Of a stretch of DNA of 64,000 nucleotides, positions 8,610-17,903 are shown piece after piece. Numbering within the stretch: the first letter of the stretch is position 1; the number at the start of each line of letters is the position of its first letter. Origin of the DNA: Marinobacter szutsaonensis. GTDB taxonomy: Bacteria; Pseudomonadota; Gammaproteobacteria; Pseudomonadales; Oleiphilaceae. The stretch lies in contig NZ_BAAAFC010000002.1 of the NCBI RefSeq assembly GCF_039523335.1, positions 496,001-560,000 of the forward strand, written 5' to 3'. The position numbers and the translations under genes are program-made. Under the pieces are notes generated by a model. The model made no database searches. It worked only from the letters and a program-made list of their open reading frames with translations, and was not told the origin of the DNA.

Positions 8610-9400
8610 GCGTCGTCTCCGTTCCGTTTCAGGTTCTTGGGCAGTTCGGTGGCAAACTCCTTGCCGACATCAATCAACATGACATCCCGGAGCACGTTGC
8701 GGCCGATAAGTACTTCGTAGGTGAGGTTGCTGCGATCGGCAAGGGTGAACTCGGCAACCTGTTTGTGGTCGCCGATGGCAAACTGGAGCTCCACCACCAC
8801 ACGGCGTTCAGAATCCTCGGCACTGGCCTGGATGATGCGAACGCGGCGGGAAATCTCTTTCTCCATGGTCACCAGCTCATCCGTGCCCGGGACCGGGACA
8901 TCAAAGCGCACCCAGTTGCTGCCATCCCGTTCGAAACGGGTGATATTGCGGGCATCCAGGGAAGAGGTTTCGGCGCCGCTGTCGATTCGGGCGGTATAAA
9001 CCAGACCGGGTCCGGCCAGGTAGAATTTTTCCACCTCGCCGACGATAACCTTGCCTTTCAGGCGGTCGGCACGGCCGGTGTCCTCGAGAGTGGGGCATGC
9101 CCGCTGCGGCTGGACTGGCGGGCAGACCGGCTTTTCAACCTTGTTTTCAATCGCTTCCAGGATGGTCTGGGTAGACAGTTCTTCCCGCTGCAGGAGTTGC
9201 TCATGGCGAACCGACGCATTGCCTTCCATGGTGACCAGCGTTGCCCGTTGGGACTGTACCGAGGAGTTCAGTTCTGTCAGGTCTTTTTTCGGAACCATGA
9301 AGTAGCGGTCCGACGAGCAGCCGGCCAGTACCAGGCTCAGCCCGGCGGCCGCGATAACAGAAAGGAACGGAAAACCAGCCCGCGAACGTTTGTAACCCAT
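8606..9400 (-). CDS. Retropepsin-like lipoprotein (Pfam Zn_protease/RimB-type family)
   Basis: 264 residues from the ATG at 9400, which has AGGGG 8 nt upstream. Signal peptide with lipobox LAGC at about 21-24, so a lipoprotein. A short coiled coil (about 35-85) is followed by a compact protease-like domain with YTARIDSGAETSSLDARNI. The D-S-G-A motif is the active-site signature of retropepsin-like aspartic proteases. The family is often labelled ATP-dependent zinc protease, but no HExxH or ATP site is visible here. C-terminal YEVLIGRNVLRDVMLIDV is the matching family end. It opens the operon with the 7TM transglutaminase and the ligase, and may cut or sense the product of the ligase. An upstream in-frame ATG at 9505 is less likely. 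Confidence 0.88.
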   Translation of the reverse strand: MGYKRSRAGFPFLSVIAAAGLSLVLAGCSSDRYFMVPKKDLTELNSSVQSQRATLVTMEGNASVRHEQLLQREELSTQTILEAIENKVEKPVCPPVQPQRACPTLEDTGRADRLKGKVIVGEVEKFYLAGPGLVYTARIDSGAETSSLDARNITRFERDGSNWVRFDVPVPGTDELVTMEKEISRRVRIIQASAEDSERRVVVELQFAIGDHKQVAEFTLADRSNLTYEVLIGRNVLRDVMLIDVGKEFATELPKNLKRNGDDA

Positions 9401-9546
9401 GAAGTACCCCTGAGCCGGCAGACAAGAACGCCCGGACAATAGGGCGTGCTGATGGTCTGTGCCTTGAATGTGTTCAATTAAGGCCGGGGAGTATAGCGCA
9501 ACCAACGTGTGTAGTGACTTTACAGTTGGTTAACGGGCAGTGCGGA

Positions 9547-9951
9547 TTATCCGGACAGGAAGGGGCCTTCGCCAAGATCGGTCTGGGAACGCAGATACTC
9601 CTGAATCACCGGAGAGCAATTCAGGTAAAACAGCAACAACTCGCGCTGGATATCCTGATCCTGGATACGGGAAGCAAAGCTGATCATTTCCCTGATGGCG
9701 CCGTCACTCTCGCTTCGGCTATCCGGGATCGAGAAACTCTGGCCATAGCGTTCTTTCAGGATTTTTGTCAGGCGCTCGAGATGGAATTCACCCGTGTGGG
9801 TAATGTGGGGCAGGATCCGGAAACCTTTCGGATAGGTTTTCTTTCTTCCTGCCAGAACACACGACTGCATGTCATCCCCGGCCCGGTTTTCCTGCCAGAG
9901 TTCTGATCCCAGTTTTCGCCACAGTTCTTTCAGCATAACTTGCCTGTCCAT
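9547..9951 (-). CDS. Hypothetical protein of about 134 residues
   Basis: Not recognised. A soluble, charged protein with no signal peptide or membrane segment once the unlikely upstream extension (to 10014) is dropped. It contains GRKKTYPKGFRILPHITHTG and a helical C-terminal half (AIREMISFASRIQDQDIQRE). The start could be ATG 9951 or ATG 9936; AGG stands 6 nt before the latter. The gene stands alone between two operons. Codon use looks like its neighbours, so it is probably a real gene. Confidence 0.6.
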   Translation of the reverse strand: MDRQVMLKELWRKLGSELWQENRAGDDMQSCVLAGRKKTYPKGFRILPHITHTGEFHLERLTKILKERYGQSFSIPDSRSESDGAIREMISFASRIQDQDIQRELLLFYLNCSPVIQEYLRSQTDLGEGPFLSG

Positions 9952-10207
9952 CCTCTGACTGCGGATTCGTCCCGGCCGTGAAAAAAATGTAATCAAAATA
10001 AACAGGACGAACACTTTATTCTTTTAGTGGATATTACGGGGCACGTCCAGAGCCAGATGCACGCCGGTAATAAATTTGCCAATCAGTCGAGGTGCCCGAC
10101 CCCCATTAATGCCTATGAACGGGAGGCAACGCAAAAGGTTCCATTGTTACGTTAAACTGTTCGTCATGATGTGATCATCCGGGCAAACCAACCAGGAGCG
10201 TCTTGCA

Positions 10208-11644
10208 GTGCCGGAAGCGATAACCCGATGGATAGTAGTGGCCTCGCCGGAATTGATGGCTGGATTAGTGGGCGTGCTGGCACTGTTGATAGTGCTTCTT
10301 GCCGTTTTCCTGATTCGCTCGGCCCGCAAGGCTGATGCCTGGCAGAACCGGGCCTTTGACGCCGAGACCAGGGTCGCCGGACTCGAGTCGGACGTTGGCG
10401 GCAAGCGCCAGTGGATCGAACAGCTGGAAGGCGAGCGCAAAAATCTTCAGAACCGGATCGAGGATCTTTCCGGCGAGTTGCACCGTGTGAGGCTGAGGCT
10501 TCGGGAGCAGGAGGTCGCGCTGGACCGGGAACGCCGTTCCGCAGCGGAGAAACTGGAACTACTGGAACGTAACCGGGACGCGCTGAAGCAGGAGTTCGAG
10601 AATCTCGCCAACCGGATTTTCGATCAGAAGAACGAGCGTTTCACCCAGCAAACCCGCACGAGCCTGGACAGCCTGCTCAATCCCTTCCGGGACCAGTTGC
10701 AGGATTTCCGCAAACGCGTGGAGGACGTATACACCACCGAGACCCGGGACCGCCAGGCACTTCGCAGTGAGATCAAATCACTGCAGGAGCTGAACCGGCA
10801 GATTACCGAGGAAGCGGCCAACCTGACCAAGGCCCTGAAGGGTGACAAGAAGATCCAGGGTAACTGGGGCGAGCTGATCCTGGAGCGGGTGCTTGAGAAG
10901 TCCGGTCTGCGCAAGGGCGTGGAGTATGAAACCCAGGGCAGTTACCGGGACGGTGACCACCAGCTGTTGCGCCCGGATGTGGTGGTGCACCTGCCGGATA
11001 ACCGGAACCTGATCGTGGATTCCAAGGTATCCCTGCAGGCCTACCAGCAGTGGGTCAACGAGGAAGACGAGAGTGCGCGGGCAGATGCCCTGAAACAGCA
11101 CGTGGAGGCGGTCAGGAACCACATCCGCACCCTGAGCGAGAAAGACTATAGCCAGCTCCATGGCCTGCATTCGCCAGATTTCGTGCTGTTGTTCATGCCC
11201 ATCGAGCCGGCGTTCGTGGCAGCTTTTCAGCAGGACGAGAACCTTTTCGCAGAAGCCTTTGAGCGAAAGATTATTGTGGTCACTCCGACCACGCTCCTGG
11301 CCACGCTGCGGACCATCGAGAACATCTGGCGCTATGAACGCCAGAGCCAGAATGCCCGGCGGATTGCGGACCGGGCCAGTGCGGTCTACGACAAGTTGAG
11401 GGTCTTTGTCGAAGCCATGGAACGCCTGGGCAGCCAGTTGCAAACAGCCCAGGGTAGCTATGATTCGGCCATGAATACGTTGACCCGGGGCCGTGGTAAC
11501 CTGATTTCACAGGCGAACCGGTTTGTGGAGTTGGGCGTGAGGGTCAAGAGAGAACTTCCCCGTGGCATCCTGGAGCAGGCCGAAGTGGATGCCGAAGATA
11601 CCGAGATGGAAGCGGCAATGAACGCCGATAACCAGCAGGAGTAA
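10208..11644 (+). CDS. rmuC: DNA recombination protein RmuC
   Basis: 478 residues. An N-terminal membrane helix (about 15-37) is followed by a long coiled coil (about 45-210) and the RmuC nuclease-fold domain (about 215-420): GNWGELILERVLEKSGLRKG, LRPDVVVHLPDNRNLIVDSKVSLQAY with the D-x-K catalytic-like pair, and PTTLLATLRTIENIWRYERQ. RmuC limits inversions and rearrangements at short inverted repeats in E. coli, a point of interest here because the genome carries many palindromic repeats. The link to those repeats is speculation. The gene starts at GTG 10208 and is followed 5 bp later by another reading frame that is probably cotranscribed. Confidence 0.93.
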   Translation: MPEAITRWIVVASPELMAGLVGVLALLIVLLAVFLIRSARKADAWQNRAFDAETRVAGLESDVGGKRQWIEQLEGERKNLQNRIEDLSGELHRVRLRLREQEVALDRERRSAAEKLELLERNRDALKQEFENLANRIFDQKNERFTQQTRTSLDSLLNPFRDQLQDFRKRVEDVYTTETRDRQALRSEIKSLQELNRQITEEAANLTKALKGDKKIQGNWGELILERVLEKSGLRKGVEYETQGSYRDGDHQLLRPDVVVHLPDNRNLIVDSKVSLQAYQQWVNEEDESARADALKQHVEAVRNHIRTLSEKDYSQLHGLHSPDFVLLFMPIEPAFVAAFQQDENLFAEAFERKIIVVTPTTLLATLRTIENIWRYERQSQNARRIADRASAVYDKLRVFVEAMERLGSQLQTAQGSYDSAMNTLTRGRGNLISQANRFVELGVRVKRELPRGILEQAEVDAEDTEMEAAMNADNQQE

Positions 11645-11649
11645 GAGCG

Positions 11650-12507
11650 ATGGCAGTAGCATCAGGAACGTTTCAACGACTGGCCCGGTCCGTGGCACTG
11701 GTCGCCGCCCTCTCGGCCGCCGGGCAGGTGCAGGCGCTGGCTCCGGAGCACGAGATGCGCCGCTTGATGCTGGCCACCGAGGAGGCCGTTAACGCCGGTA
11801 GCTGGGGCGAAGCCGGGGAGTACCTGAATCGCCTCCAGCAGCTGGAAGCCCAGAAGCCGGCCGAATACTTCTTTTACCGCGGCCGGGTGATGTTGCAGGC
11901 GGGTCACCTGAATGAGGCCCAGGCGGCCCTGGAAGCCTATGTCACCCAGGCCGGAACCGAGGGCAGCCACTACCAGAAGGCCCTGAAACTGATTACTGAT
12001 GTGGAACGCACTCGCAAGTCCGGCTCAGCCGATCAGGCCAACGGCAAGCAGGCACCCAAGGTGGCTGTGATTGAACCTGCGGGTGATCAGCGCATATCGT
12101 CACTCAAGAAGCTCTACCTCACCAACAATGACCGTGACGCTCTTCTGATGCACCTTAACAGCCTGCTGGATATGGCCGGCTGGCGTGCGGATCAGACGGT
12201 CGTGCGGCTGGACAAGCCTGCGGATGTTGCCTACGAGGTGAGTGCCACCGAAAGCGTCATCAGGTTCCAGGAGATTCGCCGCGAAGAGGGGAGCCGCCTC
12301 GTGCGCAAAACCCAGACCATGGAAGTCTACGGCGTGAATCCCATGATCGAGTGGGGCTGCGAGGCGGCGGTAGCCAGCTGCTGGATCTACGATCCCCGCG
12401 ACGGCTCACGCTTGATGCAGCTTGGCTATAATCGGGAGCGGGCTGGTGAAATCGCCCAGACACTGGGGCAGTTGGTCCGTCATCTGCAGGCACCTGCCGG
12501 CTCCTGA
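11650..12507 (+). CDS. Exported TPR-like protein of unknown function
   Basis: 285 residues with an N-terminal hydrophobic signal (SVALVAALSAAGQVQALA, cleavage near 30). Residues about 33-120 form helix pairs like tetratricopeptide repeats (AGSWGEAGEYLNRLQQLEAQ, then GHLNEAQAALEAYVTQAG). The C-terminal half (SSLKKLYLTNNDRDALLMHL onward) has no motif I recognise, with two cysteines in IEWGCEAAVASCWIYDPRDG that could form a disulfide in the periplasm. It begins 5 bp after rmuC, so it is likely cotranscribed. Envelope location and protein binding are inferred; no catalytic function is claimed. Confidence 0.7.
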   Translation: MAVASGTFQRLARSVALVAALSAAGQVQALAPEHEMRRLMLATEEAVNAGSWGEAGEYLNRLQQLEAQKPAEYFFYRGRVMLQAGHLNEAQAALEAYVTQAGTEGSHYQKALKLITDVERTRKSGSADQANGKQAPKVAVIEPAGDQRISSLKKLYLTNNDRDALLMHLNSLLDMAGWRADQTVVRLDKPADVAYEVSATESVIRFQEIRREEGSRLVRKTQTMEVYGVNPMIEWGCEAAVASCWIYDPRDGSRLMQLGYNRERAGEIAQTLGQLVRHLQAPAGS

Positions 12508-12512
12508 TCGCT

Positions 12513-13544
12513 CTACGACTCGAGATTTCCCCGTTCACCCTCGCGATAGGCGCCGGGGGTGACGCCCGTCCATTTCTTGAAGGCGCGGTGGAACGTGGAG
12601 GGCTCGGTAAAGCCCACCTTCTCCGCGATGTCATTGATTGGCAATTCCTGCCGGCCCAGGTAGTAGATGGCCATGTCCCGCCGCAGCAGATCCTTGATCT
12701 CCTGGAAGGAAGTATTTTCCTGTTTCAGGCGCCGCCGTAGAGTTTGCGGGCTGGTATGCAGTTCCGAGGCAATCCACTCGAAATCCGGCAGCGGTTTGGA
12801 GAAATCCCTACCAATCAGTGCGCGGATCCTGCCGGTCCAGGTATTGCTTTCGTCGGGCCGGGAGAGCAGGTCTGCCGGCGAGGTCTTGAGAAATTGGCGC
12901 ATTTCCGGCTTGTCCCGGATAACCGGCGCCGACAGAAAGCGCTTGTCGAAGGTGAGGGCGGTCTGACCTGACTCGAATTCCAGCGGGCAGTGGAAGATAT
13001 GCCGGTACTCATCACCGTGGGGCGGGCGAGGGTAGTCGAATTCGGCCTTGTTCAGCTCCACCGGCTGACCGATCAGCCAGCTGCCCAGACGATGCCAGAT
13101 CACCAGAATGCTCTCGCGCAGGAAGTAACTGGGATCGTAGATCTCGCCTTCGATACGCAGCACCAGCCGGGCCTGCTCATCTTCGACTTCCAGTTCCATG
13201 GACACCATGGGCTCGAACAGGCGTGAGAACTGGAATGCCTGGCGGTAAACGGCCTCGAGATTGGGGCAATCGATGACCAGCGCGCACATGGTCGCAAAGG
13301 TGCCTGTCCTGGCCCGTCGTGGCCCTAGTCCCATGAACTCATCCCCGGTGCGGTTCCAGAGCACCTGCATCAGCCGGCTGAACTGGTCACTGCTGACCCG
13401 TGCCATCTCGATGCGCAGCAGATCCGGAGAAATCCCGGCTTCCTTCAGCATCTCCCGGGTGTCCAGCCCCTGCGCCTCGGCACCGACCAAAGCTGCCTGC
13501 ACAAAATGTCTTGAAACCGTCAGGTTGGGCATCGCGTTCGCCAT
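12513..13544 (-). CDS. AraC-family transcriptional regulator (arabinose-binding-like N-domain)
   Basis: 343 residues. The N-terminal 200 residues match the AraC-type ligand domain found in OruR/ArgR-like regulators. The C-terminal domain (about 240-335) has two helix-turn-helix units: FEWIASELHTSPQTLRRRLK, then LPINDIAEKVGFTEPSTFHR followed by AFKKWTGVTPGAYRE. It is divergent from the CoA-transferase at 13712, which is the obvious first target. The 167-bp gap holds a spaced inverted repeat (13591-13604 and 13644-13658). The effector is unknown but may be the acyl-CoA or acid used by the neighbour. Confidence 0.9.
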   Translation of the reverse strand: MANAMPNLTVSRHFVQAALVGAEAQGLDTREMLKEAGISPDLLRIEMARVSSDQFSRLMQVLWNRTGDEFMGLGPRRARTGTFATMCALVIDCPNLEAVYRQAFQFSRLFEPMVSMELEVEDEQARLVLRIEGEIYDPSYFLRESILVIWHRLGSWLIGQPVELNKAEFDYPRPPHGDEYRHIFHCPLEFESGQTALTFDKRFLSAPVIRDKPEMRQFLKTSPADLLSRPDESNTWTGRIRALIGRDFSKPLPDFEWIASELHTSPQTLRRRLKQENTSFQEIKDLLRRDMAIYYLGRQELPINDIAEKVGFTEPSTFHRAFKKWTGVTPGAYREGERGNLES

Positions 13545-13590
13545 TCCATGAAAACGAAACCCATCATAAAACCCCGGGGGAACATTGCAA

Positions 13591-13658
13591 CCGGCCTAAC
13601 TGCCTGACGTGTGGAAGAATTGGTCAACAGGAATGGGGGAACCGGCAGTTGGCCCCGG
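13591..13658. promoter_or_regulatory. Spaced inverted repeat in the AraC/CoA-transferase divergent region
   Basis: The half CCGGCCTAACTGCC (13591-13604) faces GGCAGTTGGCCCCGG (13644-13658). The inner seven bases (AACTGCC/GGCAGTT) are exact and the outer part is imperfect. It lies between the two divergent starts and could be where the AraC-type protein binds. Position and symmetry are seen; function is inferred. Confidence 0.3.
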
Positions 13659-13711
13659 GAGCAAAACACGGCAGCATGGGAAAAAACAAACGTCACAACA
13701 AGGAGAAAACC

Positions 13712-14770
13712 ATGGCAGGCCCTTTGAAGTCACTGAAGGTTCTGGATTTCAGCACGCTGCTGCCCGGCCCCTACGCCACCATGCTACTGGCCGATATGGG
13801 GGCAGAAGTACTTCGAATCGAGGCACCGGACCGGGTAGACCTCATCAAGGTGATGCCTCCCTTCGACGGCAAGTTCAGCACCGCGTTTTCCTACCTCACT
13901 CGTGGCAAGGACACCTTGCAACTCAACCTGAAGAAGGAGGGTGCTGCCGACAAGGTGAAAGAGCTGGTCAAGGACTACGACATCGTGGTCGAGCAGTTCC
14001 GCCCCGGTGTGATGGACCGCCTGGGCATCGGCTACGAGACCCTGCGTGAGATCAACCCCGGGCTGATCTACTGTGCCATTACCGGCTACGGCCAGACCGG
14101 CCCCTACAAAGACCGCGCAGGCCACGACATCAACTACCTCTCCATCGCTGGCGTCTCCAGCCACTGCGGCCGCGCAGACAGCGGCCCGCCTCCCATGGGT
14201 ATCCAGATTGCCGACGTCGCCGGCGGCTCCCATCACGCCGTCATGGGCATCCTCGCCGCCGTTATTGAACGCCAGCAGACCGGCAAGGGCCAGTTCGTGG
14301 ACATCAGCATGACCGACGCTGCTTTCGCCCTCAACGCCATGTCCGGCGCGGCCTGCCTGGCTGGTGGCGTGGAGCAGAAGCCCGAGGGCGGCATGCTCAA
14401 TGGAGGTTCTTTCTATGATTACTACCAGACCAAAGATGGCCGCTGGCTGTCGGTGGGTAGCCTGGAGCCGCAGTTCTCGGCACGGCTGTGTGACACCCTC
14501 GGGCTGTCCGAGATGAAAAGCCTGGCATTGAGCCAGAAGCCGGATGATCAGAAGCAGCTGAAGGAGGCCATTCAGGAGAAAGTGAAAGGAAAGACGCTGG
14601 CGGAGTGGCAGGAGGTTTTTGCCGGGCAGGACGCCTGTGTAGAGCCGGTGCTGACGATTTCAGAAGCGGCGGAGCATCCGCAGTTGAAGGCCAGGGGGAT
14701 GGTGATTGAGGTGGATCGAGGGGATGGGGAGATGCACAAGCAGTTGGGCTGTCCCGTGCGGTTTTGCTAG
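13712..14770 (+). CDS. CaiB/BaiF CoA-transferase family protein (alpha-methylacyl-CoA racemase-like)
   Basis: 352 residues from the ATG at 13712, which has AGGAG at 13701-13705; the longer frame to 13400 overlaps the regulator and is not needed. It shows the family opening LKVLDFSTLLPGPYATMLLADMG, the GHDINYL motif (histidine and aspartate used by the racemase branch), IADVAGGSHHAVMGILAAVI and GKGQFVDISMTDAA. This pattern fits alpha-methylacyl-CoA racemase-like members, which invert 2-methyl branched acyl-CoAs, slightly better than formyl-CoA transferases. Transcribed alone, divergent from an AraC regulator, and closed by the terminator at 14847-14870. Confidence 0.88.
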   Translation: MAGPLKSLKVLDFSTLLPGPYATMLLADMGAEVLRIEAPDRVDLIKVMPPFDGKFSTAFSYLTRGKDTLQLNLKKEGAADKVKELVKDYDIVVEQFRPGVMDRLGIGYETLREINPGLIYCAITGYGQTGPYKDRAGHDINYLSIAGVSSHCGRADSGPPPMGIQIADVAGGSHHAVMGILAAVIERQQTGKGQFVDISMTDAAFALNAMSGAACLAGGVEQKPEGGMLNGGSFYDYYQTKDGRWLSVGSLEPQFSARLCDTLGLSEMKSLALSQKPDDQKQLKEAIQEKVKGKTLAEWQEVFAGQDACVEPVLTISEAAEHPQLKARGMVIEVDRGDGEMHKQLGCPVRFC

Positions 14771-14846
14771 GTTTATTCGCGCCACAATGGTTTCAAATTA
14801 GGAAGGTCTTATTCTTTATTTCCTTGGGTTGGTTCTAACGAAAAAA

Positions 14847-14870
14847 CCCCGGCCGAGCCGGGGTTTTTTT
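14847..14870. terminator. Bidirectional terminator between CoA-transferase and lipase genes
   Basis: Stem CCCCGGC (14847-14853) and GCCGGGG (14857-14863), A-run on the left and seven T on the right. It serves two convergent genes. Confidence 0.88.
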
Positions 14871-14884
14871 ACATCTCTGCAGTA

Positions 14885-17677
14885 TTAGTTCTGATCCAAA
14901 GCAAACTCAACAGTCATGCTATCACCCAAAACTGCGGGATTCGTAACCGGGATAGCTTGTTGAGTAACATTGCCAATAACCTCGCCAATCATATCGGCAA
15001 ACGCGGCTGAGGTATTTGAACCCTCCGGACACACCTCGTTAGCTGGTGCTGCTGGTGCTACAAATGTGCCATGGTTCGCGTTCACGCAAGGATTTTGCCC
15101 GAAGTAGAACGATGCAGCATTTGCTGGGCTACCCACAGGAACAGGGTTGCTGGCCGAGATCAGATTAGTACCTGTCCCATCATTAAGTACTCCGCCGCCT
15201 GCACCAATGTCGATCAGCGCCATCAGAGGCTCAGTGCCCGCCAACGGAGCGGAGAGGGCCTGATCCAGAGGTGCAACGTTAGCCTCATTGGGCACCGTTA
15301 AGTCGCCGACTACTTCTGACACTAAAATGCCTGTGCCATTGGCGGTTGCGAATGCGCCCAGGTTCTTGCCGTAGTTGACCGGGTCAACATTGTCGATAGT
15401 GGACTGAAGTACATACAGGAATGCCTCAAGTGTCGAGGTCCCCTGAGATACTCCAGCAGCAGCCAAACCGCCGAGCACTGGCGGTGCAAGGGATGGGGAG
15501 TTCTCAACCAGTTTGGTAAGCTGACCACCAGTGTTCATCAGAGAAATGGAGGCTAACTCTGGGTAAAAGAGAGTCCCCGTGGCTGAGTTCGTTCCTCGGA
15601 GGGTCGGATTTTCCAGCATCGACGCAAACACTGAACCAGTGATACCACCAAGGGAGTGGCCCACAAAGTGAACGTTCTTGGTGTGAAGCTGGTTCTGGCC
15701 GTAATTTGTATTACTGCCATCGATGTCGAGCGAACCGTTCGCAATGGTTGCTGACAGATTCAGCAAATCCATAACACCCTGTCTCAGGTTGTCTCTGGTT
15801 GTTTGCATGCTGGTCAGGTTTATAAACAGGCTGCCGGAGCGCACGTCGGTGATTGCACTCTCTTGTTGCGGACTGAAGGCGCCCTCTGGGGTGCTGTAAT
15901 AGAAGTGGCGCTCCCCAACATAATCTGCATCCGGGAAATCAGCCGGGTCGATATACTGATCAGCGGGGGTCAGTCCTGGAATGGTGCCGACCGTGGATCC
16001 ACTGAGTCCATGGAGCGGTTGATCTATGGCAATTGTCGCAATGCACTTGCCTTGACTTATAGACTGCGCGGTCAGGTTAATGGCTGGGATCGTTGCAACG
16101 CTCCGATCAACAGTAATGCCATGCTGGAAAATCACCACGTCTGTGATGCCTGACCCGGTTGCGGAGCTACAGTCCAGTGTGTTTCCCGTTGCTGCAGAGA
16201 CTGCCGCTACGTTGGGATAATAGATGGTAACCGGTACCGCGACTTTCGCATTCTCTTCCGGGAATGGCATGTACTGAGTCAAGTTGAAGGTTCCATCGCT
16301 ATCCCGGGGGAAGCTAAAGTTCGAGAGAGACGAGTAAGTCTCTTTGAAGACATCGATTGTAGCGTTTAAGCCGGCTTCGACCTGAGTGTCACCGCGCCAC
16401 ATTCCAGTAATAAGTGGTGTTCCATCTGTACCGGGCAACTTTTGGTAATAGGGAAGCTCAATTGCTCCCTCTGAGACATTGACCAGTTGTGCCGCTCCAA
16501 TCAGCGCATCGTTACCGGAGTTTGAGATGGCCGGCAAAGTAGCAGCAGATTTGATGGTGGAGTCATATACAGCGGTTGTTCTAGGCTTGGGGAAGGGCAG
16601 GTCGGAAACGATGGATCCGACTACCTGGGGACCTAACGTTTCGTCCTGACTGTATGGAGCGACCGCTGCTCCGACTTTTTGAGCGAGTTCGGTGTTGCTC
16701 GGACTGGCGCTCAGTGCGTCTGCCAGGGCTGCAAACACTGTTGATGCTGTCGCATCTTCCGGCAGGTTGTCTTTCACAACCTGGAGAGCAGAATAAAGAA
16801 CGACTTGCTGACCAAGCGTTCCAAGGTAGGTTCCGGGAGCGGTAATGGCGTTGAATACCGTTTTGGTATTTGACGTCGTCATGGTGTAAGCAAGTGTTAC
16901 ATCCTGATCGATGCCGTTTGCCCCTAACCAGGCATCAGACAAGTTGATTGCTGCATTCAAAACGTCGCGAATGGACTGGAAGGCCGGGTTACCCAGAGGC
17001 CCATCTCCGGCGATCTGGCTATAAGGAACAGACTGTTCGGTGGGGCGACCATCGGCACCTTTTACCCCGTCTGTCACTAGCACCAGATATTTGGTCTGGT
17101 CTGCCAACGGCTCAAGCGGAGTGATTCGAATAACGTTGTCCGATCCGCCGTCGAGTGAAACGACTTCGGCGCGGATTCTTTGAGCGCCAAGCTTTTCGAG
17201 GTCAAAAGGGTTTTCTGTGTCGATGTAAGAGGGATTTGCGGTCAGCTCAATGTCTGGAGTCGCTGCAGACACCGGTTTCATGTTGAGCGGCACCAAATGA
17301 ACTGTCTGGTTTGCAATGACGGTCTCTGGGTTGACTGAGCCATTCATGCGAATATTGATCTGACCGGAAGTGGAGTAGCCAGCCAAATCACTGACAGATG
17401 CAGAAGCGGGGTCAGTGCCCGTGGAAAAGCCGGTAAAGTCGTAGTTAGTGCTCTGGCCCGCACCCAGCAAAAGAACAAGGTCAAAGTTTGCCGGAATGTC
17501 GAAGGTAGGAGATGTCAGTACGGGGTCAAAAATGGGCCTGACAAGGGTGTTATCGATTGTGGTATCAGTAATCTGGTAGTCCGGATTAGCATTCGCCCCC
17601 TCGTCACCGCTGCTCCAGCAGCCTGTAAGTCCAACGGAAGACGCCACGGCAAGACTTATTAGTGTTTTCTTGAACAT
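14885..17677 (-). CDS. VolA/Pla-1-like extracellular lipase (lipoprotein)
   Basis: 930 residues. The N-terminus MFKKTLISLAVASSVGLTGC has a lipobox, so the mature protein starts at Cys20 and is lipid-anchored. The region to about 330 has the N-terminal pattern of VolA/Pla-1/cef lipases (PIFDPVLTSPTFDIPANFDL). A lipase alpha/beta fold follows, with the nucleophile elbow VHFVGHSLGGITGSVF at about residue 675. VolA of Vibrio is a surface-exposed lysophospholipase used to take up fatty acids from host or environmental lipids. A similar scavenging role fits a marine oil- and lipid-using cell, and the next gene on the same strand is an enoyl-CoA hydratase. It has its own 226-bp upstream region, in which I see no other feature. 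Confidence 0.88.
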   Translation of the reverse strand: MFKKTLISLAVASSVGLTGCWSSGDEGANANPDYQITDTTIDNTLVRPIFDPVLTSPTFDIPANFDLVLLLGAGQSTNYDFTGFSTGTDPASASVSDLAGYSTSGQINIRMNGSVNPETVIANQTVHLVPLNMKPVSAATPDIELTANPSYIDTENPFDLEKLGAQRIRAEVVSLDGGSDNVIRITPLEPLADQTKYLVLVTDGVKGADGRPTEQSVPYSQIAGDGPLGNPAFQSIRDVLNAAINLSDAWLGANGIDQDVTLAYTMTTSNTKTVFNAITAPGTYLGTLGQQVVLYSALQVVKDNLPEDATASTVFAALADALSASPSNTELAQKVGAAVAPYSQDETLGPQVVGSIVSDLPFPKPRTTAVYDSTIKSAATLPAISNSGNDALIGAAQLVNVSEGAIELPYYQKLPGTDGTPLITGMWRGDTQVEAGLNATIDVFKETYSSLSNFSFPRDSDGTFNLTQYMPFPEENAKVAVPVTIYYPNVAAVSAATGNTLDCSSATGSGITDVVIFQHGITVDRSVATIPAINLTAQSISQGKCIATIAIDQPLHGLSGSTVGTIPGLTPADQYIDPADFPDADYVGERHFYYSTPEGAFSPQQESAITDVRSGSLFINLTSMQTTRDNLRQGVMDLLNLSATIANGSLDIDGSNTNYGQNQLHTKNVHFVGHSLGGITGSVFASMLENPTLRGTNSATGTLFYPELASISLMNTGGQLTKLVENSPSLAPPVLGGLAAAGVSQGTSTLEAFLYVLQSTIDNVDPVNYGKNLGAFATANGTGILVSEVVGDLTVPNEANVAPLDQALSAPLAGTEPLMALIDIGAGGGVLNDGTGTNLISASNPVPVGSPANAASFYFGQNPCVNANHGTFVAPAAPANEVCPEGSNTSAAFADMIGEVIGNVTQQAIPVTNPAVLGDSMTVEFALDQN

Positions 17678-17903
17678 GGGTGGAACCTTTTCCTGTTGTT
17701 GTGTCGTTATGTTCTTCTGAAATTTTGGTCAGCGCTTTGAGCCAATTTCGTAACTCTGACTATAGCGACAGTCTGGCAAGTGTTGATCAGCCAAAAGTGT
17801 GATTCTGGCCTTTCGGGTCATCCTCGCACGGATGGAGTTCGGCCTTTGTGAAAAATAGTTGGCAATGAACGCTTTGTCGAGCCTCCTCAATGGCTTTTGC
17901 GAG

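Noticed and set aside
8606..9400. Naming the lipoprotein an ATP-dependent zinc protease
   Set aside because: No zinc-binding HExxH and no ATP site are seen; the D-S-G-A motif points to a retropepsin-like fold.
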